In this document: one piece after another, positions 54,599 to 62,634 of the stretch
How positions within the stretch are numbered: position 1 is the first letter of the stretch
How the letters are laid out: every line of letters starts with the position of its first letter
NCBI RefSeq assembly: GCF_039710355.1
Contig: NZ_JBDKWZ010000011.1
Span: 179,090 to 243,089, forward strand
Source: Rapidithrix thailandica
GTDB taxonomy: Bacteria; Bacteroidota; Bacteroidia; Cytophagales; Flammeovirgaceae
DNA: 64,000 nucleotides
Direction: 5' to 3'
The notes under the pieces: generated by a model
What the model was told of the DNA's origin: nothing
What the model saw: only the letters and a program-made list of their open reading frames with translations
Database searches by the model: none
Made by a program: the position numbers and the translations under genes

Positions 54599-54607
54599 AA
54601 AAATAAC

Positions 54608-54732
54608 TAAGCCCAACAATGGCTATAATTCATTGTGGTTTTCTGCCACACCAAAATAAAAATCAACGGCTGATTTCTAAGCGGAAAATCATAACTGAAT
54701 TTCCGCAACAGACCATACACAAAACCATTATG
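54608..54732 (+). repeat. attC-like site 6
   Basis: TAAGCCCAAC (54608-54617) complements GTTGGGCTTA at 53668-53677 in all ten positions. The 3' half is divergent (CATAACTGAATTTCCGCAAC, then CCATTATGCT) and lacks the GAGACC spacer. Confidence 0.72.
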
Positions 54733-54745
54733 CTCAATCGACTAC

Positions 54746-55363
54746 ATGAAAGAATTCTTCCAACTCAACAAACCAAAACTTGTATTTGCATTCAAATTTA
54801 CATCAGTACTTTTCCTAGCACTAGTGCTGATAGCTTTCGGAATTGGCTATTTGAACGGACAAGTACCTGAACTAAGCCTTTTTCTGGTAGTGATTTTTGG
54901 TGCAGGAATTGGAATGCCAATTTTTATTCTTCTTATAGGAACACTGAGAGGAACTTGGGATTTACATAAACGAAGAAAGGCATTTAGCACTTACCCATTT
55001 TCAGAGCTATTGAATTACGGGTTTATGGAACAACTAAAAAACGACAACAAGAGGTGGCAATTTACCGAACCGATTTTAACAGGCCAGATAGATAACTTTA
55101 AGATAATAGCGGAGGTGGACACACAGCATGAACCTGATATTATTAAGTTTCAAGCTTTAACCGAAGTAGAAGTGATCGGAAAAGATGAAGTGAAACGTTT
55201 AACTCGAAAATTTTCAACGGATGATATCAATCTGGACTTTCAAGGTGTATCAAAAAGGATATCCGTCAAAAACCATCGAATGAACAACGTGACAGAATTG
55301 TCCAACGAACTTTCAAGGTTTATACGAATAATAAATCAGGAGAACTTTAAACCGAAGAAATGA
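54746..55363 (+). CDS. membrane-anchored hypothetical cassette protein
   Basis: A 205-aa protein with two N-terminal membrane segments (about residues 10-30 and 37-58) and a ~140-residue cytosolic domain (YGFMEQLKNDNKRWQFTEPI, VEVIGKDEVKRLTRKFSTDD). Unrecognised. Its TGA overlaps the start of attC-like site 7 by one base, so the gene fills the cassette completely. Confidence 0.6.
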   Translation: MKEFFQLNKPKLVFAFKFTSVLFLALVLIAFGIGYLNGQVPELSLFLVVIFGAGIGMPIFILLIGTLRGTWDLHKRRKAFSTYPFSELLNYGFMEQLKNDNKRWQFTEPILTGQIDNFKIIAEVDTQHEPDIIKFQALTEVEVIGKDEVKRLTRKFSTDDINLDFQGVSKRISVKNHRMNNVTELSNELSRFIRIINQENFKPKK

Positions 55364-55522
55364 GCATAACAAATGCTATGAATGGGATTTCATCGGTCAG
55401 GGTATTTTTGTGAGAATTGGAAAGTCCGCCACAGGTATTAAATTTAAATCAAGGCGTGGCTATGTGCGAGACGGGAGGTTAGTGCTTTCTAATCCCCACT
55501 CATCATAGCTTGGCGTTAGCTT
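55363..55522 (+). repeat. attC-like site 7
   Basis: AGCATAAC (55363-55370) complements the cassette start ATTATGCT (54726-54733) at 7 of 8 positions. The outer arms AATGCTATGAATGGG and CCCCACTCATCATAGCTTG are imperfect. It ends GGCGTTAGC. At 160 bp it is the longest of the set. Confidence 0.7.
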
Positions 55523-55529
55523 TCATTAA

Positions 55530-55997
55530 ATGAAATGGATAAATAAAATAAAAATGAGGAAGATTATTCATAGAAAGGAAACTTATCTATGGAAAAGGGC
55601 TCACTACCATCTTGACAACTATGAATTCTCAGAATGTGTGGAGCAGATTGTTATTTATCTAGAGAACTTTAAAAACTCACCTATTAAATTACATTTTCGA
55701 GAAGAAGATAATGTATTGATAAATTCAAGAGATGAAAAGGGTAAATGGATGGTCGGTTATCCTGATTCTGGGGTTATTTGGTTTTCAAATACAGGAAAAA
55801 CAGTAATTCAAGGAGAAAACTCGGATTGCAAGCAGATAAACCTAAATAGACCAGCAGTAATTATAAAGTTGATTGACTATTATCTATTTAATGGTTGGAA
55901 TCCTAAATTTTCTAAACAAAGTTTTGTGGTAAATGACGCACTTAGGGCACTTGAATTTATTGACTTTCCAAAAGAAAAAATGAAAACGGAAAGCTAA
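55530..55997 (+). CDS. small hypothetical cassette protein
   Basis: A 155-aa soluble protein, unrecognised; GKWMVGYPDSGVIWFSNTGK is a notable beta segment. It may start at 55530 or at the internal ATG 55554 (MRKIIHRKE). The stop overlaps the start of site 8. The cassette start GTTAGCTTT (55516) is a 9/9 complement of its own site. Confidence 0.55.
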   Translation: MKWINKIKMRKIIHRKETYLWKRAHYHLDNYEFSECVEQIVIYLENFKNSPIKLHFREEDNVLINSRDEKGKWMVGYPDSGVIWFSNTGKTVIQGENSDCKQINLNRPAVIIKLIDYYLFNGWNPKFSKQSFVVNDALRALEFIDFPKEKMKTES

Positions 55998-56123
55998 CAA
56001 TGTGTATAAGTAATAGCGGTTTAAGTGATAAAACGAAAGTACAAGCAAAAAACAAAGGTCGGTGCAAAACCGAAAGGTTTGTATGTAGAAATCCGCTACT
56101 ACTCATACACCAGACCGTTGTAG
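55990..56123 (+). repeat. attC-like site 8
   Basis: AAAGCTAAC (55990-55998) exactly complements GTTAGCTTT (55516-55524). It belongs to the second subfamily: GTGTATAAGTAATAGCGG pairs with CCGCTACTACTCATACAC. It ends CCAGACCGTTGTAG. Confidence 0.8.
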
Positions 56124-56132
56124 GTAATTAAA

Positions 56133-56690
56133 ATGGAAAAACTATTAGAAGATATTGAAAAGGTTGAATTCACTACAGAGGCGAACTTCAGTTACGACTT
56201 GGATAGAGAATTCGAACTTATTGCTTCTAATTCTGAACCAACTCAAAAAGAACATTTGAAGACTGACTTTAATAGGTTTTTAGAAAAAGGAAGGTTTGCA
56301 GTGCTCAACACATTTAGTGGTGGAATACTATTTATAAAGGTTCCAGAACCTATTGAGAAAATAAAAATTGAATCACGAACAGACTTGAAGGACTTTGAAG
56401 CCTCAGTTCTATTCAAGTCTGAATTAAGAAGACCTGAAAATATTAAATACAAACCTAATGCGGGAAAAACAGAATCTACTCAATGGTGTGTTGATTTGAT
56501 ATTTCCGAACTACTTTGAATATCCGAAAGAGATTCGGAAAGCACTACTTCTGATAATTGGAAAGATAATAAAACGAATTTGTGAATACGGACGGACAAAT
56601 TTCGCTTATATGAAGATTGAAAATGAATTCGAAATAGAATTAATTATTGACAATCAGATTGAATCGAAACTTAAAGTCGAAATGAATTAA
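56133..56690 (+). CDS. hypothetical cassette protein
   Basis: A 185-aa acidic soluble protein, unrecognised; segments include LEKGRFAVLNTFSGGILFIK and WCVDLIFPNYFEYPKEIRKA. No signal or membrane segment. It ends just before a collapsed recombination site, so it may now be fused into one cassette with the LysE gene. Confidence 0.55.
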   Translation: MEKLLEDIEKVEFTTEANFSYDLDREFELIASNSEPTQKEHLKTDFNRFLEKGRFAVLNTFSGGILFIKVPEPIEKIKIESRTDLKDFEASVLFKSELRRPENIKYKPNAGKTESTQWCVDLIFPNYFEYPKEIRKALLLIIGKIIKRICEYGRTNFAYMKIENEFEIELIIDNQIESKLKVEMN

Positions 56691-56693
56691 AAA

Positions 56694-56717
56694 CTACCAA
56701 CGTTAAGTATAAACCAA
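56694..56717 (+). repeat. attC-like site 9 (collapsed)
   Basis: CTACCAACGTTAAGTATAAA matches the inner part of other sites (CAACGTTAAGTACTAACCCA in site 2) joined to a CTACC-type start. The outer arms and GACCGTT end are deleted, so recombination here is unlikely. Confidence 0.4.
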
Positions 56718-56724
56718 GAAAATT

Positions 56725-57350
56725 ATGTTCGGAATAATAAACTTTGAGGCATTTTTAATAGCTGGATTAATTTTGAACCTGACACCAGGTGCTGATACAA
56801 TGTATATTCTTGGGAGAAGTATTGCTCAAGGAAAAAAAGCTGGGATTTTATCAGCGTTGGGAATATCGACAGGTGCTATTTTTCATATCATTTTTGCAAC
56901 GTTAGGATTATCAATCATACTAGCCAAATCTGCAACAGCTTTTGAAATAGTCAAATATTTGGGAGCAGCATATTTGATATTTTTAGGACTAAAAACAATA
57001 TTCAAAAAAACAGATGGAAAATTTGAATTGAGTAATGAAAATGAAATTATAGAAAGATTTACTTTTCTGGGGTTCTAACCAATATTCTGAATCCAAAAGT
57101 AGCATTATTCTTTCTCGCGTTTTTGCCTCAATTTATTGACCCAAATTATGTACAAAGCCCACTTCCATTTTTAATTCTTGGAATTACATTTTTACTAACA
57201 GGAACAATTTGGTGTTTAATTTTAGCATTGTTTGCTTCAAAACTATCTGACCGAATTAGAAAAAATTATAAAATAAAAATGTGGTTGGACAAAATAACTG
57301 GAGGAATATTTATAGCACTTGGAATAAAACTCGCATTAATGAAAAAATAA
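56725..57350 (+). pseudogene. LysE/RhtB family amino-acid exporter, frameshifted
   Basis: The N-terminal half (FEAFLIAGLILNLTPGADTM, with the LysE LTPGAD motif, and LGISTGAIFHIIFATLGLSI) and the C-terminal half (GVLTNILNPKVALFFLAFLP, with the NPK motif, to the stop at 57350) are in different frames. The break lies near 57050. Without it the protein would be ~208 aa with six membrane segments, the usual size. The role would be export of amino acids or homoserine lactones. A sequencing error is possible but unsupported. Confidence 0.8.
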
Positions 57351-57352
57351 CG

Positions 57353-57484
57353 GTTGCCAAAAACGTGTATAAAACATAGCTAATAAGTGCTAAATCGAAA
57401 GCATAAACACAAAAGAAAGGTCGGTGTTAAACTGAAACGATAGTGAGTAGAAATCCGCTACTATTCTTATACGAAACCGTTAGC
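57353..57484 (+). repeat. attC-like site 10
   Basis: Subfamily 2: AACGTGTATAAAACATAGC opens and CCGCTACTATTCTTATACG closes, with GAAACCGTTAGC at the end. The 5' core (GCCAAA) is degenerate, as expected if the upstream site was rearranged. Confidence 0.65.
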
Positions 57485-57509
57485 ATACATTTAACAGAAA
57501 TTATTGAAC

Positions 57510-58517
57510 ATGAAACAAACCTTACTTTTTTCTATAATACTCCTGGCAAGTAATCTGATATTATTTGGACAAAACAACACTGTTTTAGACAAAATCTATA
57601 AGCATTCTTCTGTAATCACAGAAAATGATACGATAAATTACCATACGCACGCCAAACAAAGTATTGATTCAATTAATACTTTATTCTTATATATTCAAGG
57701 TTCAAGGGCCAGGTCCTTATATCAACTAAGAGAACGCAATGGAAAAACATCAATAAAAACAGTTCTGCCGTTTACTTTAACTACAATTCCAACTAACTAT
57801 TTATTTGTTGTTATTTCACGTAAAGGGTTTCCTTTTCTGATGAAAACAGCCAAATCTTTTTCCACTCCAAAATCATACTTTGAGCATCAAACTCTTCAGT
57901 ATAGGGCAAATCAAGCCGACTTAGTTATTAACGATTTGTGTAATAAGTACAATAAGAAGTTTGATAAAATAATTGTACTTGGGCATTCCGAAGGCAGTGA
58001 TGTTACAGCCAAACTAGGAACTATAAACGATAAAATAACCCACTTTGGATATTTGTCTGGAGGTGGCAATACGCAATTTATTGATTTTGTGACTTTTATT
58101 AGAAAAGATGTTGACAAGGGACACCTAACTGAACAACAGGCTCAAAACAAAATTGATACGTTGTTTAACGATTTAAAAAATATCATGTCCGATCCAAATG
58201 CCACTGATAAATTTTGGCAAGGAGAAAATAATAGCTATAACCGATGGAGCCACTTTTCCGAACCTCCAGTTGAAAATTTGTTACAAATAGAGAAACCAAT
58301 ATTTGCTGCCATTGGAACAAAGGATCAAGCTGTGGCTTTAGAATCGGCGTATCTAATCCCAATTGAATTTATAAGACACCGAAAAGACAATCTTACCTTC
58401 AAAGTTTATCCGGATTTAGATCATGGATTTGGAAAAGAAATAGAAAACGGAAAGTTTGAAGAACATTGGGATGATGTTTTTCAAGATTTTCTAAATTGGG
58501 TAAATCAAACAGAGTAA
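57510..58517 (+). CDS. secreted alpha/beta hydrolase
   Basis: A 335-aa exported protein (signal peptide cleaved after LILFGQ). The nucleophile elbow is VLGHSEGSD (GxSxG), an acid is likely in AAIGTKDQAVALE, and the His is in YPDLDHGFGKE, giving a Ser-Asp-His triad. The substrate is unknown; an ester or acyl-peptide is likely. ATG 57510 is used, six bases after an in-frame TTG. The cassette start GTTAGCATAC (57479) matches its own site at 9/10. Confidence 0.8.
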   Translation: MKQTLLFSIILLASNLILFGQNNTVLDKIYKHSSVITENDTINYHTHAKQSIDSINTLFLYIQGSRARSLYQLRERNGKTSIKTVLPFTLTTIPTNYLFVVISRKGFPFLMKTAKSFSTPKSYFEHQTLQYRANQADLVINDLCNKYNKKFDKIIVLGHSEGSDVTAKLGTINDKITHFGYLSGGGNTQFIDFVTFIRKDVDKGHLTEQQAQNKIDTLFNDLKNIMSDPNATDKFWQGENNSYNRWSHFSEPPVENLLQIEKPIFAAIGTKDQAVALESAYLIPIEFIRHRKDNLTFKVYPDLDHGFGKEIENGKFEEHWDDVFQDFLNWVNQTE

Positions 58518-58521
58518 AAAC

Positions 58522-58654
58522 GTACGCTAACAGGGTGTATAGGTAATAGCGGTTTAAGAAAAAACGGAAGTATAAACATACAACAAATGCCAGTGCAAAA
58601 CTGAAAAGTTAGCGTATAAAAATCCGCTACTTCTCATGCACTTCACCGTTGTGC
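58522..58654 (+). repeat. attC-like site 11
   Basis: GTACGCTAAC (58522-58531) complements GTTAGCATAC (57479-57488) at 9 of 10 positions. Subfamily 2 arms: GTGTATAGGTAATAGCGG with CCGCTACTTCTCATGCAC. It ends TTCACCGTTGTGC. Confidence 0.78.
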
Positions 58655-58680
58655 ATAATACGAAAAAACTGAATCGAAAT

Positions 58681-59955
58681 ATGAAATTAAAAAAGAACCT
58701 AATATTTCTATTATTAAGTATTCTAATCTCTTGTAAATCATCCGAAGAAAAAAACATCCACCAAAAAATTGAAAATGACACCGAAGAAATATTCGATAAT
58801 TTAGTTGAAATTAGAAGAGACTTTCACCAAAACCCTGAGCTCGCTGGAGATGAAAAAAGAACTTCCAAAATTATTGCTGAATATTTATCGAAGTTAGGAT
58901 TGGAGGTTAAAACAGATGTCGCAGGTCATGGCGTTATTGGAATTCTAAAAAGCGGAAAAGAGGGAAAAAATATAGCTTGGAGAGCTGATATGGATGCTCT
59001 ACCCAATGATTTTCCCGACGAAGTTCCATTTAAATCAAAAATTAAAGGAATACAGCATGGTTGTGGTCACGATGTTCATATGGCAATCGGACTTGGAATA
59101 GCTGAGATATTAGCTAAAAACAAAGAAGCTATTAAAGGCACCATATATTTCATATTTCAACCGGAAGAGGAAACTTTTGTAGGTGCAAAAAATATGGCTA
59201 ATAGCAGTCTGTTTTCAGAATTGAAAATTGATGAAATATACGCATTACACGTAACTGGGTTACCAGTAGGTCAAATAATGGTCAAACCCAATGAACTATA
59301 TGCTTATCAAAAGCGAATACAAATTACATTCAATGATGAACTGTCAAAAGAAGATGCAGGAATTCTATACAATCAAATACGAACTGAAACCCTACGAAAA
59401 AAAGATGGGGCAAATCCCTGGGAAATTCCAATGGCTTTTGATTCTATAGTTGGATTAACTAATCCAAATACTATTTTCAAGGACTATCTTTTTATGGAGG
59501 AAAATTTCGTAATCGAGGAAAACAACAATCAACTTGACGTAAAAGCGTATGCTTATGAAACCAACAAGTCGAATTTGTCTAATGTTTTACCGAAAATTGA
59601 GCAGATAATTGGCGAATCTGAATACAAGGATAAATTCATCTCGACATCCTTTATTCAGGAAAATCCAACCGTATTGAATGATATGCTATTAACGAAAAAT
59701 GCAATTAACACGCTGACCAATATTTATGGTAGTAAATCTGTTGCGATGGATTATGGGCAAATTCCATATTTCAACGATGACTTCTGTTACTTTCAACAAA
59801 AAATACCTGGAGTGTATTTTTTGTTGGGTGGTTCAAATCGTGAAAAAGGAATTAATGCTATGAATCACGCACCTAATTTTGGAGTTGACGAAGAGTGTAT
59901 AAAAGTTGGAGTGAAGTCCTTTTCATCTTTGATTTTGGAAAGGACTAAAGAATAA
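58681..59955 (+). CDS. M20 family metallo-amidohydrolase lipoprotein
   Basis: A 424-aa lipoprotein (lipobox LISC, Cys18). M20D hallmarks: VEIRRDFHQNPELAGDEKRT, the metal-binding AWRADMDALP, GCGHDVHMAIGLG, FQPEEETFVGAKNM and the late His in MNHAPNFGVDEE. Related enzymes hydrolyse N-acyl amino acids such as hippurate. It is probably periplasmic. The cassette start GTTGTGCATA (58648) is a 10/10 complement of the start of site 12. Confidence 0.9.
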   Translation: MKLKKNLIFLLLSILISCKSSEEKNIHQKIENDTEEIFDNLVEIRRDFHQNPELAGDEKRTSKIIAEYLSKLGLEVKTDVAGHGVIGILKSGKEGKNIAWRADMDALPNDFPDEVPFKSKIKGIQHGCGHDVHMAIGLGIAEILAKNKEAIKGTIYFIFQPEEETFVGAKNMANSSLFSELKIDEIYALHVTGLPVGQIMVKPNELYAYQKRIQITFNDELSKEDAGILYNQIRTETLRKKDGANPWEIPMAFDSIVGLTNPNTIFKDYLFMEENFVIEENNNQLDVKAYAYETNKSNLSNVLPKIEQIIGESEYKDKFISTSFIQENPTVLNDMLLTKNAINTLTNIYGSKSVAMDYGQIPYFNDDFCYFQQKIPGVYFLLGGSNREKGINAMNHAPNFGVDEECIKVGVKSFSSLILERTKE

Positions 59956-59960
59956 AGCAC

Positions 59961-60095
59961 TATGCACAACACTGTAAAAGTGTAATGCGGGGGGAGTGAT
60001 AAAACGAAAATATGAATATAAACAAAGGTCAGAGCTGAGTCGAAAAGTTAGAACTTAAAAACCTCAACTGCTCGTAGCCGAGCCCGAAGTTATTT
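59961..60095 (+). repeat. attC-like site 12 (last of the array)
   Basis: TATGCACAAC (59961-59970) complements GTTGTGCATA (58648-58657) in all ten positions. It closes with CTGCTCGTAGCCGAGCCCGA and AGTTATTT. The next DNA is an rve-transposase remnant, so the array ends here by insertion or deletion. Confidence 0.75.
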
Positions 60096-60128
60096 GTACT
60101 AGCCACCACTTGATCTGACATGTGATAA

Positions 60129-60350
60129 TTATCGGTCACTATGAAAAGAACTTTTAAGCTCTTTATATTGGATGAGCTTTTCTTTGGCTAAAGGTATGGA
60201 ATCTTTGAAGGTTTGCAAAGGGGTTTTTCCATAACAGTATTTGCTGGTGTGTGTTCTCTGGTGGTTATACCACGTTATCCACTGATCCAGGTCCGTCTGA
60301 AGTTCTTCAAACATTTTGTAGATTTTTTTCGAAAAGCCACCCAAATGATC
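60129..60350 (-). pseudogene. rve/IS481-like transposase C-terminal remnant
   Basis: On the minus strand FSKKIYKMFEELQTDLDQWI, TWYNHQRTHTSKYCYGKTPL and QTFKDSIPLAKEKLIQYKEL make up the end of an integrase-core transposase of the IS481/IS3 type. The DDE catalytic portion is missing. Confidence 0.75.
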
Positions 60351-60399
60351 AAGACAAAAGTAGTTGTATAGTAGGAATTGGTGGGCTGAAAAAAAAGAA

Positions 60400-60431
60400 A
60401 AAGCCCTCAAATCGTGTGATTTAAGGGCTTT
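60400..60431. terminator. terminator-like hairpin
   Basis: AAGCCCTCAAATC and GATTTAAGGGCTT pair around a GTGT loop, with A-rich and T-rich flanks, so it could act in both directions. It lies beyond the transposase remnant. Confidence 0.6.
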
Positions 60432-60797
60432 AGCAATTCTTTCGACTTAAACTTGTCGGGGTGGCAGGATGATTGCAATAATACCCTTAAATATTGATTA
60501 TCAATTACTTATCCATTTGTATTTATTCTATGGTTACCTATTTGCTTCCATATAATTTATTCTTAAATATACTATTTTTTACTTATAAAAATCAAGTTAT
60601 TGACTTGTTATTACCTGCTACTACAGTGTCATTTATAGAAAAGTCGAAATGAAAGATGTTACTAGCTTCATTTAAAAGCATAAATTAACCGAAAAAACAA
60701 TCTCATAAAGTCGATACCCGTAACATGTATAATTTGCTTCTATTAGTATTCCACCGATGTATGTTACTTGGAATAATGCTAAATAGTGCTTTTTAAT
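60432..60797. other. non-coding interval
   Basis: AT-rich upstream region of the hip operon. No gene was recognised. Confidence 0.35.
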
Positions 60798-60850
60798 GCT
60801 CTTTTCATTGCTTTTATAAAAAAAAGTATATATTTTTACTTTAAAAGAGC
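60798..60850 (+). promoter_or_regulatory. putative HipB operator/promoter
   Basis: GCTCTTTT (60798-60805) and AAAAGAGC (60843-60850) form an inverted repeat around an AT-rich promoter-like stretch (TATATTTTTAC). Further AATGCT repeats lie just upstream. The placement directly before hipB fits autorepression by the antitoxin. Confidence 0.5.
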
Positions 60851-60856
60851 TTTATA

Positions 60857-61066
60857 ATGCACCTTGAGGAGATTATCCAAACCATTAAAGAGCGTAGAGA
60901 AATGCTGCAGGTAACCCAGGAAACACTGGCAGAACTTTCCGGTGTAGGTTTGCGAACCATCAAACAATTGGAAAGCGGAAAAGGAAATCCTACCCTCCAA
61001 ACCTTACAGAGCTTGACAGAAGTTTTGGGGATGGAAATTTGTTTGCAAGTGAAAAAAACGCAATAG
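60857..61066 (+). CDS. hipB: HipB-like XRE-family antitoxin/repressor
   Basis: A 69-aa helix-turn-helix protein: LQVTQETLAELSGVGLRTIK, then QLESGKGNPTLQTLQSLTEV. It is the DNA-binding component of a hip toxin-antitoxin operon and should repress its own promoter. The stop is four bases before hipS, so all three genes are co-transcribed. Confidence 0.88.
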   Translation: MHLEEIIQTIKERREMLQVTQETLAELSGVGLRTIKQLESGKGNPTLQTLQSLTEVLGMEICLQVKKTQ

Positions 61067-61070
61067 GTAA

Positions 61071-61397
61071 ATGAGAGCAGCCAAGATCTTATACAAAAAT
61101 GAAGAAGCCGGTGTTTTAACCCAGCATGATGACGGGACGTTTACATTCCGCTATGATGACAATTGGATGGCTGACAGCAGTAAGCCAGGCATAAGCCTCA
61201 CCCTGTCCAAAACACAAAAGGAATATCATTCCAAATACCTCTTTCCTTTTTTCTTCAATATGCTGCCGGAGGGCTCTAACAAGCAAGTGGTTTGCCGGCA
61301 TATGCGGATTGATCCGGATGATTATTTCGGCATATTAATGACCACGGCAAAAACGGATACCATAGGAGCCGTTAGGGTAATTAAACGAGAATTATAA
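61071..61397 (+). CDS. hipS: HipS-like antitoxin (HipA N-terminal subdomain)
   Basis: A 108-aa protein equal to the N-subdomain 1 of HipA encoded separately: KILYKNEEAGVLTQHDDGTF, KPGISLTLSKTQKEYHSKYL and FPFFFNMLPEGSNKQVV. In the E. coli O127 HipBST system this small protein, not HipB, neutralises the kinase. Order and size match that tripartite arrangement. The next gene starts two bases after its stop. Confidence 0.85.
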   Translation: MRAAKILYKNEEAGVLTQHDDGTFTFRYDDNWMADSSKPGISLTLSKTQKEYHSKYLFPFFFNMLPEGSNKQVVCRHMRIDPDDYFGILMTTAKTDTIGAVRVIKREL

Positions 61398-61399
61398 GC

Positions 61400-62383
61400 A
61401 TGCTTTTACCGGAAATCAACCATTGTCCCGGCACCTTGGCCGATGGCTTTAATACCTACAGCAGCACTTGCCTGAAGAGAGTATTCAACGGAAGAAAGGT
61501 CCATCATATACTTTCCTATGACTCACCCACAGCCAATTCGGAGACGGATGAATTATTTGAAGAAAATAGAAAACGTATCTCTATTTCAGGAGTGCAGGAA
61601 AAATTTTCCGTATTGTTGGAAAAAAACAGACTCAGATTAGTCAAGGAAGGCGAAAGGGGAACCTATATTCTGAAGCCGATTCCAAGTGCAGGAAAAAAAG
61701 CGGATCAGATGCCGGCCAATGAACATTTGACCATGCAAATAGCCCGTCAGGTGTACGGTATAGAAACCGCTGAAAACGCCCTTATTTTCTTTAAGAACGG
61801 AGCTCCTGCCTACATTACCAAACGGTTTGACGTCAGAGAAGACGGGAGCAAATGGGCCCAGGAGGATTTCTGTTCTTTGGCTAAAAGAACCCCTCAAACG
61901 CATGGGGAACATTATAAATACCTGGGTAACTACCTGGAGCTTTTTCAGTTGATGAAAACCTATGTACCTGCCTATAAAATAGAAGCTATTAAGCTATATA
62001 AGGTTTTGCTTTTTAACTACTTGTTTTCAAATGGCGATGCCCATTTAAAGAATTTTTCACTCTTGGAAACCCCAATGGGGGACTATCGTCTAAGTCCTGC
62101 ATATGACTTGTTAAATAGCAGAATACATATAGAAGATAAAGACTTTGCGCTGGATGACGGGCTATTACCCAGAAATTTAGCCCAAGGTAAAATCAGCCAA
62201 CAATTCTTTCTTTTGGCCGAACAGGCGGGATTAAATGAAAAGCAAGCAAATAATGCATTGAATATGCTCGCCTCAGGCTCAGAAAAAGTAGAAAAGCTGG
62301 TAGCCGCCTCCTTCCTGAATGAAAGTGCCAAACGCAATTATTGGCAAGCTTATCTGACCCGGTTGAAACGCTTGATCAAATAA
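61400..62383 (+). CDS. hipT: HipT-like serine/threonine kinase toxin
   Basis: A 327-aa HipA-fold kinase lacking N-subdomain 1. The Gly-rich/autophosphorylation segment is KRISISGVQEKFSV (SIS at 61-63), as in HipT. The catalytic loop is NGDAHLKN (Asp213, Asn218) and the DFG-equivalent is SPAYDLLN (Asp236). HipT of E. coli phosphorylates tryptophanyl-tRNA synthetase; the target here is unknown. No frameshift, so the system looks active. Confidence 0.9.
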   Translation: MLLPEINHCPGTLADGFNTYSSTCLKRVFNGRKVHHILSYDSPTANSETDELFEENRKRISISGVQEKFSVLLEKNRLRLVKEGERGTYILKPIPSAGKKADQMPANEHLTMQIARQVYGIETAENALIFFKNGAPAYITKRFDVREDGSKWAQEDFCSLAKRTPQTHGEHYKYLGNYLELFQLMKTYVPAYKIEAIKLYKVLLFNYLFSNGDAHLKNFSLLETPMGDYRLSPAYDLLNSRIHIEDKDFALDDGLLPRNLAQGKISQQFFLLAEQAGLNEKQANNALNMLASGSEKVEKLVAASFLNESAKRNYWQAYLTRLKRLIK

Positions 62384-62634
62384 TTGATTTAAAATGGATG
62401 GAAAGGTTTTGTAGACCATATTCCTACAAAGTGGTACAAATACCCTTTTGTAATATGTTTTCTACCATGTTAAAAAATAGAGTCGACACATTTTTTTAAA
62501 GCACATCCACACAATACTACATTAGTTTTACCTTCCCCCACTATAAGAAGGATTAAGACGGATACATTAGAGTATAGAGAAAACGGAGGACACCTAAAAA
62601 TAAGTAAACAGGATTAAGTTGGGACTACTTTAAC

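Noticed and set aside
47985..60095. CRISPR array as the explanation for the spaced repeats
   Set aside because: Repeats are ~130-bp imperfect palindromes between whole genes, not short identical repeats with ~30-bp spacers, and no cas gene is present.
50076..60095. the palindromes as simple Rho-independent terminators
   Set aside because: Arms are interrupted, no U-run follows, and the ends show within-cassette complementarity that termination would not require.
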